From a virus, in the IMG/VR virus record IMGVR_UViG_3300042549_005931, positions 124,001 through 188,000 of that record: a stretch of DNA of 64,000 bases. One strand, written 5' to 3'. Positions 34,039 to 42,280 of the stretch are shown piece by piece; the first letter of the stretch is position 1; the number at the start of each line of letters is the position of its first letter. The notes beneath the pieces are model-generated. The model ran no database searches. It had not been told where the DNA came from and was given only the letters and a program-made list of their open reading frames with translations. The translations under genes and the position numbers were made by a program.

Positions 34039-34528
34039 AGAATTAAAAGATAGAGTTTTTAATATCCCACAAAATGTTTTAAATCAAATCAATCATACGG
34101 TTGGTGGTTTAATGGGTAAACATGCAGATGGATTAATGAGAGCTAAAAAACTTTTATCAGACAAAACTGTAACTTACGGACAATTAAAAAGAATTATTCA
34201 CGATTTACAAACAATTGATAAGGTTAATAATATTACAAAATATAATTTGGCGGGTGGTGATTTAATGAACACTTGGTCTAAACAATTTTTACAAGGTGAA
34301 AGAAATTTAGTTAGTAATGCTAAAGATTCAAGAAAAAGAGCGGATGATATAGGTAGTATAACTGGAGAAAGAAGAAATAGTCACTTATCTTCACATAAAA
34401 AGAAAGATAATTTTAGAATACCGACAAATCCATTAAAAAGTAATTCAGATAAAACATCGGTTTCATCAATAACATCAACCGGTTTATTCGAAGAAATTGA
34501 AAAAATTAAAAAATTAATTATTTACTAA
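34031..34528 (+). CDS. Hypothetical protein with C-terminal helix motif
   Basis: A 165-aa protein, helical in residues 1-95 and polar, Ser/Lys-rich and probably disordered from 95 to 150. It ends TGLFEEIEKIKKLIIY; a similar C-terminal helix (LMENIKRIKGLMLLLN) closes the gene at 35198. It overlaps the preceding gene by 8 bases and ends 1 base before the next, so the three are one translational unit. It is probably a virion-associated protein; no known domain was recognised. Confidence 0.6.
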   Translation: MNKELKDRVFNIPQNVLNQINHTVGGLMGKHADGLMRAKKLLSDKTVTYGQLKRIIHDLQTIDKVNNITKYNLAGGDLMNTWSKQFLQGERNLVSNAKDSRKRADDIGSITGERRNSHLSSHKKKDNFRIPTNPLKSNSDKTSVSSITSTGLFEEIEKIKKLIIY

Positions 34529-34529
34529 T

Positions 34530-35201
34530 ATGGAAAACAAAACACAATTAGAAATATTGGCAGAACAATACAGACAAGAAGTCGTATCAAAAAATTCTTA
34601 TAGTTCAAATCAAATATATGATTCTAACAATCCTAATTCATTATCTAATGGTGATGAAAAAGGTAAAGGAGACTATAACGGACAAATAGGTTCCTCAATT
34701 GATATTCAAAACCGTATTGGCAACTTAGCTAAAAACACTTACAACGAAAATAGTATATACGATAGTAATAATCCAAACGCATTATCTACCGGAGATGATA
34801 AAGGTAAAGGTGATGTGGGTGGACAGGTTGGTTCTTCGGTTGATATTCAAAATAGAATTGCAAACCTATCTAAAAATACATATAATGAAAAGTTTTCATA
34901 TGACTCTAACAATCCAAACGCACTATCAAACGGAGACGATAAAGGTAAGGGTGAATTAGAAACAAAAATTGGTTCATTAACTGACATTAATTCAAGAAAT
35001 GAAGTTATAGCTAAAAACATTTATAATTCTGAAAACCAATACTCGTCAATTAATTTAAATGCATTATCTAATGGTGACGATAAAGGTAAGGGAGATGTTG
35101 AAGGAAGGGTTGGTTCTTTAACTGACATAAATGTAAGAACAGAAGTTGTAGCAAAAAATAAATATAACGGTACAAAAGGATATCCTGACTTTGTAATATG
35201 A
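34530..35201 (+). CDS. Four-repeat virion protein
   Basis: A 223-aa protein built of four consecutive repeats of 47 residues (about residues 22-209) plus a partial fifth. Each repeat contains a version of YDSNNPNALSNGDDKGKGD, then GxxGSxxDIxxR and ends in AKN or SKN before NxYN. The first 21 residues are a helix (KTQLEILAEQYRQEVV). Similar NPxALSxGDDKGKG segments occur, from memory, in structural proteins of other T4-like phages of this kind. It is coupled to the next gene by a 4-base ATGA overlap. Its role could be a spacer or decoration of the virion; nothing enzymatic is seen. Confidence 0.7.
   Translation: MENKTQLEILAEQYRQEVVSKNSYSSNQIYDSNNPNSLSNGDEKGKGDYNGQIGSSIDIQNRIGNLAKNTYNENSIYDSNNPNALSTGDDKGKGDVGGQVGSSVDIQNRIANLSKNTYNEKFSYDSNNPNALSNGDDKGKGELETKIGSLTDINSRNEVIAKNIYNSENQYSSINLNALSNGDDKGKGDVEGRVGSLTDINVRTEVVAKNKYNGTKGYPDFVI
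34593..35156 (+). repeat. Four tandem 141-bp coding repeats
   Basis: The repeats encode the 47-residue units of the 223-aa protein. They are diverged at the DNA level, so the array is old or under codon-level drift. Units 1 and 2 share DIQNR, units 3 and 4 share GSLTDIN, suggesting a doubling of a two-unit ancestor. Confidence 0.75.
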
Positions 35202-35896
35202 TTTTAAACAATGTTGTCCTTAAAATAATTGAGGAACAAAATATTAATACAAGTAAAACAAGACCTATTATTAACGCGATTAAAAATAGGAACAAGATTT
35301 CTTTTTATTACAAAGGACCAACAAGACCTAAAAAAACAAGTGTTAAACCCGGTTATCGTATTAAAGCTGAAGTGGTTGCATTAGGATTAAGTAAAAAGGG
35401 TAATCTACTTATTAGAGCATTTGTTAAGCCACCATCTACCTCTAAAAAAGGATTCACCAAGACGGGATGGAGAACTTTTATGGTTAGTAGAATGAGCGGT
35501 TTACAAATTACGGATGATGTATTTAATGAAAAAAGACCGGGATATAACGAGGGTGATGATAGAACATTTAGTGTGACTTATGTTAAAACAGATTGGGGCA
35601 CTAAGAGCGAACCAAAATCTATTGAAAAACCACAGGTGGAACCAACACCACAACCAAAACCACCGGTACAGGAACCAACAACTACAGTAGAACCAGAAAA
35701 AACAGAACTACCACAACCAAAACCAGTTGAAAAACCACAGGCGGAACCAACACCACAAGAAGAAAAACCGGAACCTGAAGAGTTACCTCAACCAAAACCT
35801 GAAGAAAAACCATTAGAAAATCCTGAAGAGGATGAAGATGAGAATCTTATGGAAAATATTAAACGAATAAAAGGTTTAATGTTATTGTTAAATTAA
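35198..35896 (+). CDS. WYL-like domain protein with Pro-rich tail, candidate packaged protein
   Basis: A 232-aa protein in three parts. The leader MILNNVVLKIIEEQN is a short helix like those on neighbouring genes. Residues about 22-135 look like a WYL/SH3-like beta barrel: IINAIKNRNKISFYYKGPTR, GYRIKAEVVALGLSKKGNLL, RAFVKPPS and GWRTFMVSRMSGLQITDDVF. Residues 140-215 are a Pro/Glu/Lys-rich linker of PKPEEKP-type repeats. The last 16 residues, LMENIKRIKGLMLLLN, form a hydrophobic helix. WYL domains bind nucleic acids or nucleotides and often regulate bacterial defence operons. Delivery in the virion is only inferred from the targeting-like ends and context. Confidence 0.6.
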   Translation: MILNNVVLKIIEEQNINTSKTRPIINAIKNRNKISFYYKGPTRPKKTSVKPGYRIKAEVVALGLSKKGNLLIRAFVKPPSTSKKGFTKTGWRTFMVSRMSGLQITDDVFNEKRPGYNEGDDRTFSVTYVKTDWGTKSEPKSIEKPQVEPTPQPKPPVQEPTTTVEPEKTELPQPKPVEKPQAEPTPQEEKPEPEELPQPKPEEKPLENPEEDEDENLMENIKRIKGLMLLLN

Positions 35897-35920
35897 TTAT
35901 AATAATAAAAAAATATAGAT

Positions 35921-36535
35921 ATGTCACAGGGAAACAACGGATTAAAGACTGGTCCAATTTCAGCAAATGATTTAATGAGTAAATTAGCTAAGGCAAGTAA
36001 AGTAATGCAAAAAGTACAGGGAGGAGATTTTTCAAGAGGTAATGTTAACGAGTCTATGTTATCAGGTGGATATGATGATGGTGGTGAATATGCACAACAA
36101 TCATACACTCAACCACAATTACAACAAAACCAATATAGTGCTCCTGATTTTGACGTATCTAAAATTCAAAATTCTAAATTACCTGACGCAATTAAAAAAG
36201 CTATGATGGAAAACCCAATCTCTCAAATCTCTTTAGGTGAAACTCTTGACATGGACTTTGTAAAAGGTGCTAAACGGTTAATTGAACAAGAAAATCGTGC
36301 CAACAACCCATCAAAATCAAACCAACAATCTAAACCAGTACAAAATGTTGGTGGTAATATTGATATGAACGCAATTGCAGTATTAATAGAGAATACTGTT
36401 CGTAAAGTAATGGATGAGAAACTAAATCAAATCTTAACTGCACAAACAACATCAACAATTAATGAAAATCTTGTGTTAAAAGTGGGAGATTCAATTTTCA
36501 AAGGTAAAATTACGGGAGTTAATAAATCTAAATAG
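35921..36535 (+). CDS. Hypothetical virion-associated protein
   Basis: A 204-aa protein with an N-terminal helical region (SANDLMSKLAKASKVMQKVQ), a Gln/Tyr-rich linker (about residues 58-80), a helical middle (KLPDAIKKAMMENP, LDMDFVKGAKRLIEQENRA), a helix with IAVLIENTVRKVMDEKLNQI and a small beta end (LVLKVGDSIFKGKITGV). The helix-linker-helix-strand layout is compatible with an assembly or scaffold accessory. It ends the run of candidate head proteins before the glycosyltransferase genes. I do not recognise a family. Confidence 0.6.
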   Translation: MSQGNNGLKTGPISANDLMSKLAKASKVMQKVQGGDFSRGNVNESMLSGGYDDGGEYAQQSYTQPQLQQNQYSAPDFDVSKIQNSKLPDAIKKAMMENPISQISLGETLDMDFVKGAKRLIEQENRANNPSKSNQQSKPVQNVGGNIDMNAIAVLIENTVRKVMDEKLNQILTAQTTSTINENLVLKVGDSIFKGKITGVNKSK

Positions 36536-36583
36536 ATTTGTTTTTTAATTTTTTTTGTTTATTATTGGTTTAATAGTAAACAT

Positions 36584-37810
36584 ATGTCAAAAATTAAAAT
36601 ACTCGCTATTCCATCGGATTCACACGGTGTTGGCAAATTCAGAATCTTAGACCCATACAAATATATTGGGGATAATTACATTGGTGATATTCACGTTGAT
36701 ATTTCATTTAATGTACCCAATACAAACGAATCTTTCAATGGATACGATATTGTAGTATTCCATAGTTTTATACATCAAACAACACACGAAGATAATATTG
36801 ATAGAATCAAGTGGTTAAAAAAAGAAGGTATTAAAACTATCATGGATATTGATGATTTTTGGTCACCGGACCAAAGACATCCAATGTATCAACAAATAGT
36901 TACATCAAGAATTGCAGAAAGAAAACTGGATATGTTAAGATTGGTTGATTATATCACAACAACCACACCAATTTTTGCAAAAACAATCCAGAATAAATTA
37001 AACACAAAAAATGTATTAATTTACCCCAATTCAGTTAATGATGAGGAACCACAGTTTAAACCAAACCCAATAAAATCAGATAAAGTAAGATTTGGATGGT
37101 TAGGTGGTTCATCACACTTACATGATATTGAATTAATGTCCGATGGTATCTCAACAACATTAGATAATCTTAAAGATAAGACACAATTTGTGTTATGTGG
37201 GTTCGATTTAAGAGGCTCCGTAACTGAAATTGATAGAAATACCAATGAACAAAGAAAAAGACCTATCAGACCAACAGAAACTGTGTGGTATCGATATGAA
37301 CAGGCGTTTACCAAAAATTATACATCCTTAGATTTGGATTATCGAAATTATCTACTTAATTTTACGGAGTTACCATATAACGATGAGGATAAAATTTATA
37401 GAAGAAGATGGACTCAGGATATTATGAAGTATGCTAACAACTACAATTATTTTGACGTGTCTTTAGCACCATTAGTTGAGTCAACATTCAACGCAAATAA
37501 ATCTCAGTTGAAAGTTATTGAGGCGGGTTTCCATAAAAAAGCAATCATTGCAAGTGAAACTGACCCTTATACATTAGATTTAATATCTGCAGTTGATAAT
37601 GGTAACTTTAATAGTAATGGTAACGCATTATTAGTTAACCCAAAACGTAATCACAAAGATTGGGCTAAACACATGAAACGTTTAGTTGATAATCCTAATA
37701 TGATTGAAGATATGGGTAATCGTTTATATGAAACAGTAAAAGACAAATATTCATTAAGAAAAACCTGTCAAGATAGAGTAGAATTTTTTAAATCAATTAT
37801 TAACAATTAA
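36584..37810 (+). CDS. GT-B type glycosyltransferase
   Basis: A 408-aa protein with a two-domain GT-B layout. N-terminal domain: IKILAIPSDSHGVGKFRIL, DIVVFHSFIHQTTHEDNIDR and MDIDDFW. C-terminal domain: VRFGWLGGSSHLHDIELMSD at its start, then SLAPLVESTFNANKSQLKVI with EAG and GFHKKAIIASETDPY, the donor-binding E-x7-E-like segment of GT4 family enzymes. It would transfer a sugar from a nucleotide-sugar to a protein, DNA or polysaccharide acceptor. Two more glycosyltransferase genes lie at 40437 and 41498. A TAGATTTG box (36533-36540), 43 bases upstream, could be a host-type promoter. Confidence 0.82.
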   Translation: MSKIKILAIPSDSHGVGKFRILDPYKYIGDNYIGDIHVDISFNVPNTNESFNGYDIVVFHSFIHQTTHEDNIDRIKWLKKEGIKTIMDIDDFWSPDQRHPMYQQIVTSRIAERKLDMLRLVDYITTTTPIFAKTIQNKLNTKNVLIYPNSVNDEEPQFKPNPIKSDKVRFGWLGGSSHLHDIELMSDGISTTLDNLKDKTQFVLCGFDLRGSVTEIDRNTNEQRKRPIRPTETVWYRYEQAFTKNYTSLDLDYRNYLLNFTELPYNDEDKIYRRRWTQDIMKYANNYNYFDVSLAPLVESTFNANKSQLKVIEAGFHKKAIIASETDPYTLDLISAVDNGNFNSNGNALLVNPKRNHKDWAKHMKRLVDNPNMIEDMGNRLYETVKDKYSLRKTCQDRVEFFKSIINN

Positions 37811-37820
37811 ATAAACAATT

Positions 37821-38054
37821 ATGTATTACACAGTAACAGTTGGCTACGAGTCAGAACAATTAGACAGAGAAGGTAATCCACGTATCACTAAATCAAGTGT
37901 TGTGGTTGCCGCACAATCAAATGTTGAGGCGAACATCACCGCAACAAAATTCTTGGCAGAAGATATGCGTTCAAGCCATATCATCGATGTGAAGAAATTA
38001 AAAATTGATTGCGTAATTGATGAGAAAAATTACCCATCATACTACGAAAACTAA
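37821..38054 (+). CDS. Small hypothetical protein (DUF4494-like pattern)
   Basis: A 77-aa protein beginning YYTVTVGYESEQLDREGNPR, then KSSVVVAAQSNVEANITATK and ending with a charged tail. The order strand, charged loop, strand, helix recalls DUF4494, a small protein common in Bacteroidota genomes and phages, but the match is from memory and weak. It lies 10 bases after the glycosyltransferase gene and is followed by a strong terminator. Confidence 0.55.
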   Translation: MYYTVTVGYESEQLDREGNPRITKSSVVVAAQSNVEANITATKFLAEDMRSSHIIDVKKLKIDCVIDEKNYPSYYEN

Positions 38055-38060
38055 TAAACA

Positions 38061-38096
38061 AACACCAGTCGTTAATTCGGCTGGTGTTAATTTTTT
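38061..38096 (+). terminator. Terminator after the 77-aa gene
   Basis: AACACCAGTCG-TTAATT-CGGCTGGTGTT is an 11-bp stem with one G-U pair, followed by AATTTTTTATT. It is a clear intrinsic terminator on plus. Confidence 0.88.
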
Positions 38097-38104
38097 ATTA
38101 AGAA

Positions 38105-38716
38105 ATGGACAGAAAACAATTAGAAGAATATATTGAAAAATTAAAAAACTACGAAGAAATTCTTTCTTCAGAGGATGGTGTTGACCAAAAATTTATCAAT
38201 GAGTTAAACAGTGTTTTTAAACAATTGTCTCACGATGTTACACAAACACAACATCAAACAACACAGTCAAACTCATTTAATCCGCAACAATTAATTGTAA
38301 AGGTAAAAAAATTACATGAAAATGCAGTGATACCCTCGTACTCTAAACCTGGTGATGCCGGTATGGATTTAACCATCACAAGTCAAATGTCAAATACAAC
38401 ATTTGATGCGTCATATGGGTTTGGTATTGCGATGGAAATTCCCAATGGATATGTGGGTTTAGTTTTCCCACGTTCTTCGGTTAGAAACCAAGATTTACTA
38501 TTAACAAATTGTGTTGGTGTAATAGATAGTGGTTATCGTGGTGAATTACAAGCTACGTTTAAAAAAACAAATGGTTTCGAGTCAATAAAATATAATGTGG
38601 GAGACAGAGGGGCACAAATAATTATTTTACCATATCCACAGGTATTTATGGTGGAAAGTGATGAATTATCAGACACCGAAAGAGGAACCGGTGGATTCGG
38701 TTCTACGGGATTATGA
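38105..38716 (+). CDS. dut: dUTPase (trimeric, dut family)
   Basis: A 203-aa dUTP diphosphatase, which hydrolyses dUTP to dUMP and PPi, keeps uracil out of DNA and feeds thymidylate synthesis. All five motifs are present in order: I PGDAGMDLT (82-90), II PRSS (122-125), III GVIDSGYRGEL (138-148), IV GDRGAQIIIL and V RGTGGFGSTGL at the C-terminus. An N-terminal extension of about 60 residues (charged helix, then His/Thr/Gln-rich) is not part of the normal enzyme. The gene starts 8 bases after the terminator tract; no upstream box stands out. A dCMP deaminase gene at 49973 serves the same pathway. Confidence 0.95.
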   Translation: MDRKQLEEYIEKLKNYEEILSSEDGVDQKFINELNSVFKQLSHDVTQTQHQTTQSNSFNPQQLIVKVKKLHENAVIPSYSKPGDAGMDLTITSQMSNTTFDASYGFGIAMEIPNGYVGLVFPRSSVRNQDLLLTNCVGVIDSGYRGELQATFKKTNGFESIKYNVGDRGAQIIILPYPQVFMVESDELSDTERGTGGFGSTGL

Positions 38717-38756
38717 TATTTATCTACATAATAAACTTATTATAAATTAGGAAACT

Positions 38757-39470
38757 TTGATAAAGCCGAAAACTAAAACAGTAGTTACAGAGGAAAGAAA
38801 AACACCACATAAACAAAGAATTAGAGAGTTAATTAAAAGACCGAAAGAGAAATTCCTAACTAAAAACCAAGAAGAGTATTGGAGAATACTTGGAGAAAGT
38901 CAAATCACATTATGTTTTGGTCCGGCGGGTGTTGGTAAATCTTATATCGCGATGAAACGTGCGGTCGATTTATTATACGATGAAGATAACAAGTATGAGA
39001 AAATCATTATTGTTAGACCGGCAGTTGAAGCTGAAGAAAAACTTGGTTCTTTACCTGGTGGTTTGGAAGAAAAATTAGACCCGTACATCTATCCTTCTTA
39101 TTATCTTTTAAACAAGATTATTGGAAAAGAGGCTAGAGAAAGATTAAAAGATGAAGGATTTATTGAAGTAGCAGCTTTAGCTTACATGAGAGGATGGAAT
39201 GTAGACAATACAATACTTGTGTTCGAAGAAGCTCAGAACGCAACACCAGCTCAAATTAAACTACTTCTAACACGTATTGGTTTCAATTCAAAGTTCTTCA
39301 TTTCAGGAGACCTTGAACAATCGGACAAATACAAAGACAAAACTAAATCAGGATTATATGATGCCAAAAAGAGATTAGAAGATTTAAGTGGTGTTGGTAT
39401 ATTCGAGTTTAGTATCGATGATGTAGTTAGAAATCCTTTGATTGGTCAAATTTTAAAAAGATACGATTAA
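38757..39470 (+). CDS. phoH: PhoH-like ATPase
   Basis: A 237-aa PhoH-family P-loop ATPase, common in marine phages, whose role in infection is unsettled. Walker A is CFGPAGVGKSYIAMK (near residues 53-67), Walker B ILVFEEAQNATP, and the conserved FNSKFFISGDLEQSD and IVRPAVEAEEKLGSLPGGLE are present. The start is TTG at 38757: the frame is closed by TAG three codons upstream, and the first ATG lies after Walker A. A rare start codon suggests low expression. It is followed by a 12-bp hairpin terminator. Confidence 0.9.
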   Translation: MIKPKTKTVVTEERKTPHKQRIRELIKRPKEKFLTKNQEEYWRILGESQITLCFGPAGVGKSYIAMKRAVDLLYDEDNKYEKIIIVRPAVEAEEKLGSLPGGLEEKLDPYIYPSYYLLNKIIGKEARERLKDEGFIEVAALAYMRGWNVDNTILVFEEAQNATPAQIKLLLTRIGFNSKFFISGDLEQSDKYKDKTKSGLYDAKKRLEDLSGVGIFEFSIDDVVRNPLIGQILKRYD

Positions 39471-39490
39471 CAATAAAGTTAATTTTGCAC

Positions 39491-39530
39491 AATAAACCCA
39501 CATCGTTTATCATAATGGTGTGGGTTTATT
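39491..39530 (+). terminator. Terminator after phoH
   Basis: AATAAACCCACA and TGTGGGTTTATT form a 12-bp perfect stem around a 16-base loop, extendable by one G-U and one G-C pair, followed by ATTTACTT. It lies 20 bases after the phoH stop. Confidence 0.8.
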
Positions 39531-39566
39531 ATTTACTTATAGATTATTTAATTGTATATTTCCTAT

Positions 39567-40214
39567 ATGGAAATTTTTATTAGTATTGACGGTGTAATTA
39601 GAAACACGATACAGAAATTTGACTATCATTATAAGAACGAGTTTATTGATTCCGAATTCGATGAGGAAAATACATTTGAATACGGTATTTCAGATAAAGT
39701 CTTAAATGATAATCTTTTTAATTATTATAAATTCCAAGATAAAAATGAATACGACTTCTTTTTATACATGGAATATCCAATAGAAATATTTGGACACGCA
39801 GGATTAAGTTATCAAACTACGTTTACTGATTTGCATAAAATCATGCACGAAAATCCTGAACATACATTTACACTTATTGGTTTAGATGAATTAGGTAAAG
39901 CAAAACCGGCAACCTTATTCTTTTTATCAAAGAATGGATTCTTAGGTGATAACATCAAATTTATTAAAACATCACAAATTGAAGAAATGTGGTCCAAATG
40001 TGATGTGTGGATTACGGATAATAAATCAATCATTGACTTATGTCCTGAAGAAAAAGATTCAATCAAATTCAACACACCATATAACGAATACTTTACTAAT
40101 AAAAAAGAAATAACTAAATTAACTGAAATAACAGAACCATGGTTGAAATCTACGGAAAACACTACTACATTGACCTTGACGCAGTCACAGACAGATGTAG
40201 AATCGAGTCAATAA
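39567..40214 (+). CDS. HAD-like protein with altered nucleophile motif
   Basis: A 215-aa protein; the start is ATG at 39567 (MEIFISIDGVIRNT), since the longer frame would use TTG. The first strand and loop FISIDGVIR look like HAD motif I (DxDGV) with the nucleophile Asp replaced by Ser. LIGLDELGKAKPATLFFLSK carries a Lys that could be motif II/III, and CDVWITDNKSIIDL resembles the motif IV region. A HAD-type phosphatase or nucleotidase fold is plausible but the catalytic state is doubtful. The last 25 codons overlap the start of the next gene and read as a Thr/Ser/Gln-rich tail. A TATATTTC sequence lies just before the ATG. Confidence 0.55.
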   Translation: MEIFISIDGVIRNTIQKFDYHYKNEFIDSEFDEENTFEYGISDKVLNDNLFNYYKFQDKNEYDFFLYMEYPIEIFGHAGLSYQTTFTDLHKIMHENPEHTFTLIGLDELGKAKPATLFFLSKNGFLGDNIKFIKTSQIEEMWSKCDVWITDNKSIIDLCPEEKDSIKFNTPYNEYFTNKKEITKLTEITEPWLKSTENTTTLTLTQSQTDVESSQ

Positions 40215-40444
40215 AAAAATATGAAGAGGATGAAGAAGAGGATGAAAATTCAGGTTCTTTAAACATTTTCAAATACGAAATAGTAAAAATGTGTTTGGAA
40301 CGAGTTTTAGGTGAATATGATGAACAAGATGATGACTCCGATATATTTGGGGTGAAGAAAGCATCACAATCATTTAAAATTGCTTTTAACACATTAATAA
40401 AATATGAAATATTAATAGAAGAATTAAACGAAGACGATGAGTAA
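40139..40444 (+). CDS. Small acidic hypothetical protein
   Basis: A 101-aa protein starting MVEIYGKHYYIDLDAVTDRC, with an acidic run (EEDEEEDENSG) near residues 29-39 and helices after it (FKYEIVKMCLERVLGEYDEQ, SFKIAFNTLIKYEILIEELN). Its first 76 bases overlap the HAD-like gene in another frame. The natural-looking N-terminus supports this start over the internal Met. It overlaps the next glycosyltransferase gene by 8 bases, so it belongs to that operon. No function is recognised. Confidence 0.6.
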   Translation: MVEIYGKHYYIDLDAVTDRCRIESIKKYEEDEEEDENSGSLNIFKYEIVKMCLERVLGEYDEQDDDSDIFGVKKASQSFKIAFNTLIKYEILIEELNEDDE

Positions 40445-41501
40445 TATAGAAAACATTGAAAAATTAGAATCCGCATTGGGTAAATTAGAGTCGAGTGAAA
40501 ATGTTGTGTATTTTTTAACATACGACACGAGAAATAATGCAAGAGCATCAATTAAATACATTTATGATTTGGCTAAAACACTAAAAGAGAATGGAACAAA
40601 AACTAAGATTTTAGTTGAGGACAAAACTTATGCCGGTGTTGAATCTTGGTTAGGTGACATGTATAAAGATATTGAAGTAGTTTCAATTAAAGATGATAAA
40701 CCGGTTATTAACTTGGAAGATGTTTTAGTAATACCGGAATATTATTCAAACGCATTACAACAATTATCAAACATTCGTTGTGTGAAAGTAATGTTAGTAC
40801 AACAAAAAGATTACATCTTTGAAAACTTACCTATCGGTAGTAGATGGAGTGATTATGGTATTGATAGAGTAATCACTACCACGGAGGCAAGTAAAAAATA
40901 CATAATGGATTATTTTCCTGAATCGTTAGTATTCATTATACCACCAATCATTGAAGATATTTTCTCACCACTTGATTTACCGGCAAAACCATACGTAGCA
41001 ATTAATTGTAGAGATAGAATCATGCAGAGAAGATTGATTTCAGAATTCTATATTAAATTCCCACAATTAAGATGGGTTACATTTAGAGATATGATTCAAT
41101 TATCATATGATGAATTTGCAACAAATTTAAAAGAATGTATGGTTTCACTTTGGGTTGATGATGAATCGACATTTGGTACATTCCCATTGGAATCAATGAA
41201 ATGTGGTGTACCGGTAGTTGGTAAAATACCTAATACTGAACCTGATTGGTTAAATGAAAATGGTATGTGGACATATGACTCTAATAAATTGGTTGAAATT
41301 TTAGGAACATATGTTTTAGCTTGGTTAGAAGGTGTTGAATTAACTGGTGAAGTTAACAACAAAATGAAAGAAACACTTTTACCATACGAAAAATCAATAA
41401 CACAAAAAAACATAACATCAGTATTTGGTTCGTTTAAAAACAAAAGAATAACAGATATTACAAAAGCGATAGATAATTTAAAACAAGAAGAAACAGTATG
41501 A
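40437..41501 (+). CDS. Glycosyltransferase (GT-B, GT4-like)
   Basis: A 354-aa protein. VVYFLTYDTRNNARASIKYI resembles the N-terminal Rossmann domain, and the C-terminal domain carries VDDESTFGTFPLESMKCGVP followed by VVGKIPNTEPDW, the E-x7-E-type donor-site loop of GT4 enzymes. It shares its design with the protein at 36584 but is clearly diverged. It lies in one operon with a GT2 enzyme (4-base overlap, ATGA) and the late sigma factor. The acceptor could be a virion protein or the phage DNA; no base-modifying enzyme is seen in this window. Confidence 0.8.
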   Translation: MSNIENIEKLESALGKLESSENVVYFLTYDTRNNARASIKYIYDLAKTLKENGTKTKILVEDKTYAGVESWLGDMYKDIEVVSIKDDKPVINLEDVLVIPEYYSNALQQLSNIRCVKVMLVQQKDYIFENLPIGSRWSDYGIDRVITTTEASKKYIMDYFPESLVFIIPPIIEDIFSPLDLPAKPYVAINCRDRIMQRRLISEFYIKFPQLRWVTFRDMIQLSYDEFATNLKECMVSLWVDDESTFGTFPLESMKCGVPVVGKIPNTEPDWLNENGMWTYDSNKLVEILGTYVLAWLEGVELTGEVNNKMKETLLPYEKSITQKNITSVFGSFKNKRITDITKAIDNLKQEETV

Positions 41502-42280
41502 AAAATATAACAGTTATTTTACCCATCCATAGATTAGATGGTAACTATAAAGAAATGTTTAGCAACGCAATTGAATCTTTAAAAGATTTCCATAATGACG
41601 TTAAACTATCTATCGTATGTCCAAACGATGTCAATATTACCCAAGAATTAAGTTCCATTACAAGTAATTTAGAAATTAATACTTTAACACATAATGGTCC
41701 TACCGATTTTTGTTCCCAAATTAATTATGGTGTTGAAAATTGTGATACAGAATGGTTTTCAATTTTAGAAATTGATGATGTTTATAAACCGATATGGTTA
41801 AAGTCAATGAATGAATATGTAAACATTTATCCAGATGTTTCAGTGTTCTTACCAATTGTAAAAGATATTAATGAAGAAGGTAAGTTTGTTAGTTTCACTA
41901 ACGAATCTACATGGGCTTACGGATTTAGTGAAAGACAAGGATTTTTAGATAATGAAGTATTGTTAGATTTCCAAAACTATCAAACAAGTGGTGGTCTTTA
42001 TAAAACACAAGTTATTAAAGATAATGGTTTATTTAAGGACAATATCAAATTAACTTTTAGTTACGAGTTCTTATTACGTTTAACACATAATGGTGTTGCG
42101 ATTATGACAGTACCTAAAATCGGATATCAACACGTAAATTTTAGAGAAGATTCATTATTTTGGAGTTATCAAAATGAAGGTACTAAACTATCTGAAAAAG
42201 AAGCTAAGTTTTGGTTGGAAACTTCTAAGAAAGAATTTTTCTTTAAGAATAAACGTGAGATTGAATATGTAGAAGCTTAA
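41498..42280 (+). CDS. Glycosyltransferase family 2
   Basis: A 260-aa GT-A enzyme. ITVILPIHRLDGNYKEMFSN is the typical GT2 opening; LSIVCPNDVNI and the metal/nucleotide-binding region EWFSILEIDDVYKPIWLKSM (with ExDD) follow, and VSVFLPIVKDINEEGKF comes next. The DxD motif appears as EIDD. A late segment includes YQTSGGLYKTQVI, in the acceptor-side position. It overlaps its neighbours by 4 bases and 1 base (TAATG), so it is co-translated with the GT4 enzyme and the sigma factor. Confidence 0.82.
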   Translation: MKNITVILPIHRLDGNYKEMFSNAIESLKDFHNDVKLSIVCPNDVNITQELSSITSNLEINTLTHNGPTDFCSQINYGVENCDTEWFSILEIDDVYKPIWLKSMNEYVNIYPDVSVFLPIVKDINEEGKFVSFTNESTWAYGFSERQGFLDNEVLLDFQNYQTSGGLYKTQVIKDNGLFKDNIKLTFSYEFLLRLTHNGVAIMTVPKIGYQHVNFREDSLFWSYQNEGTKLSEKEAKFWLETSKKEFFFKNKREIEYVEA

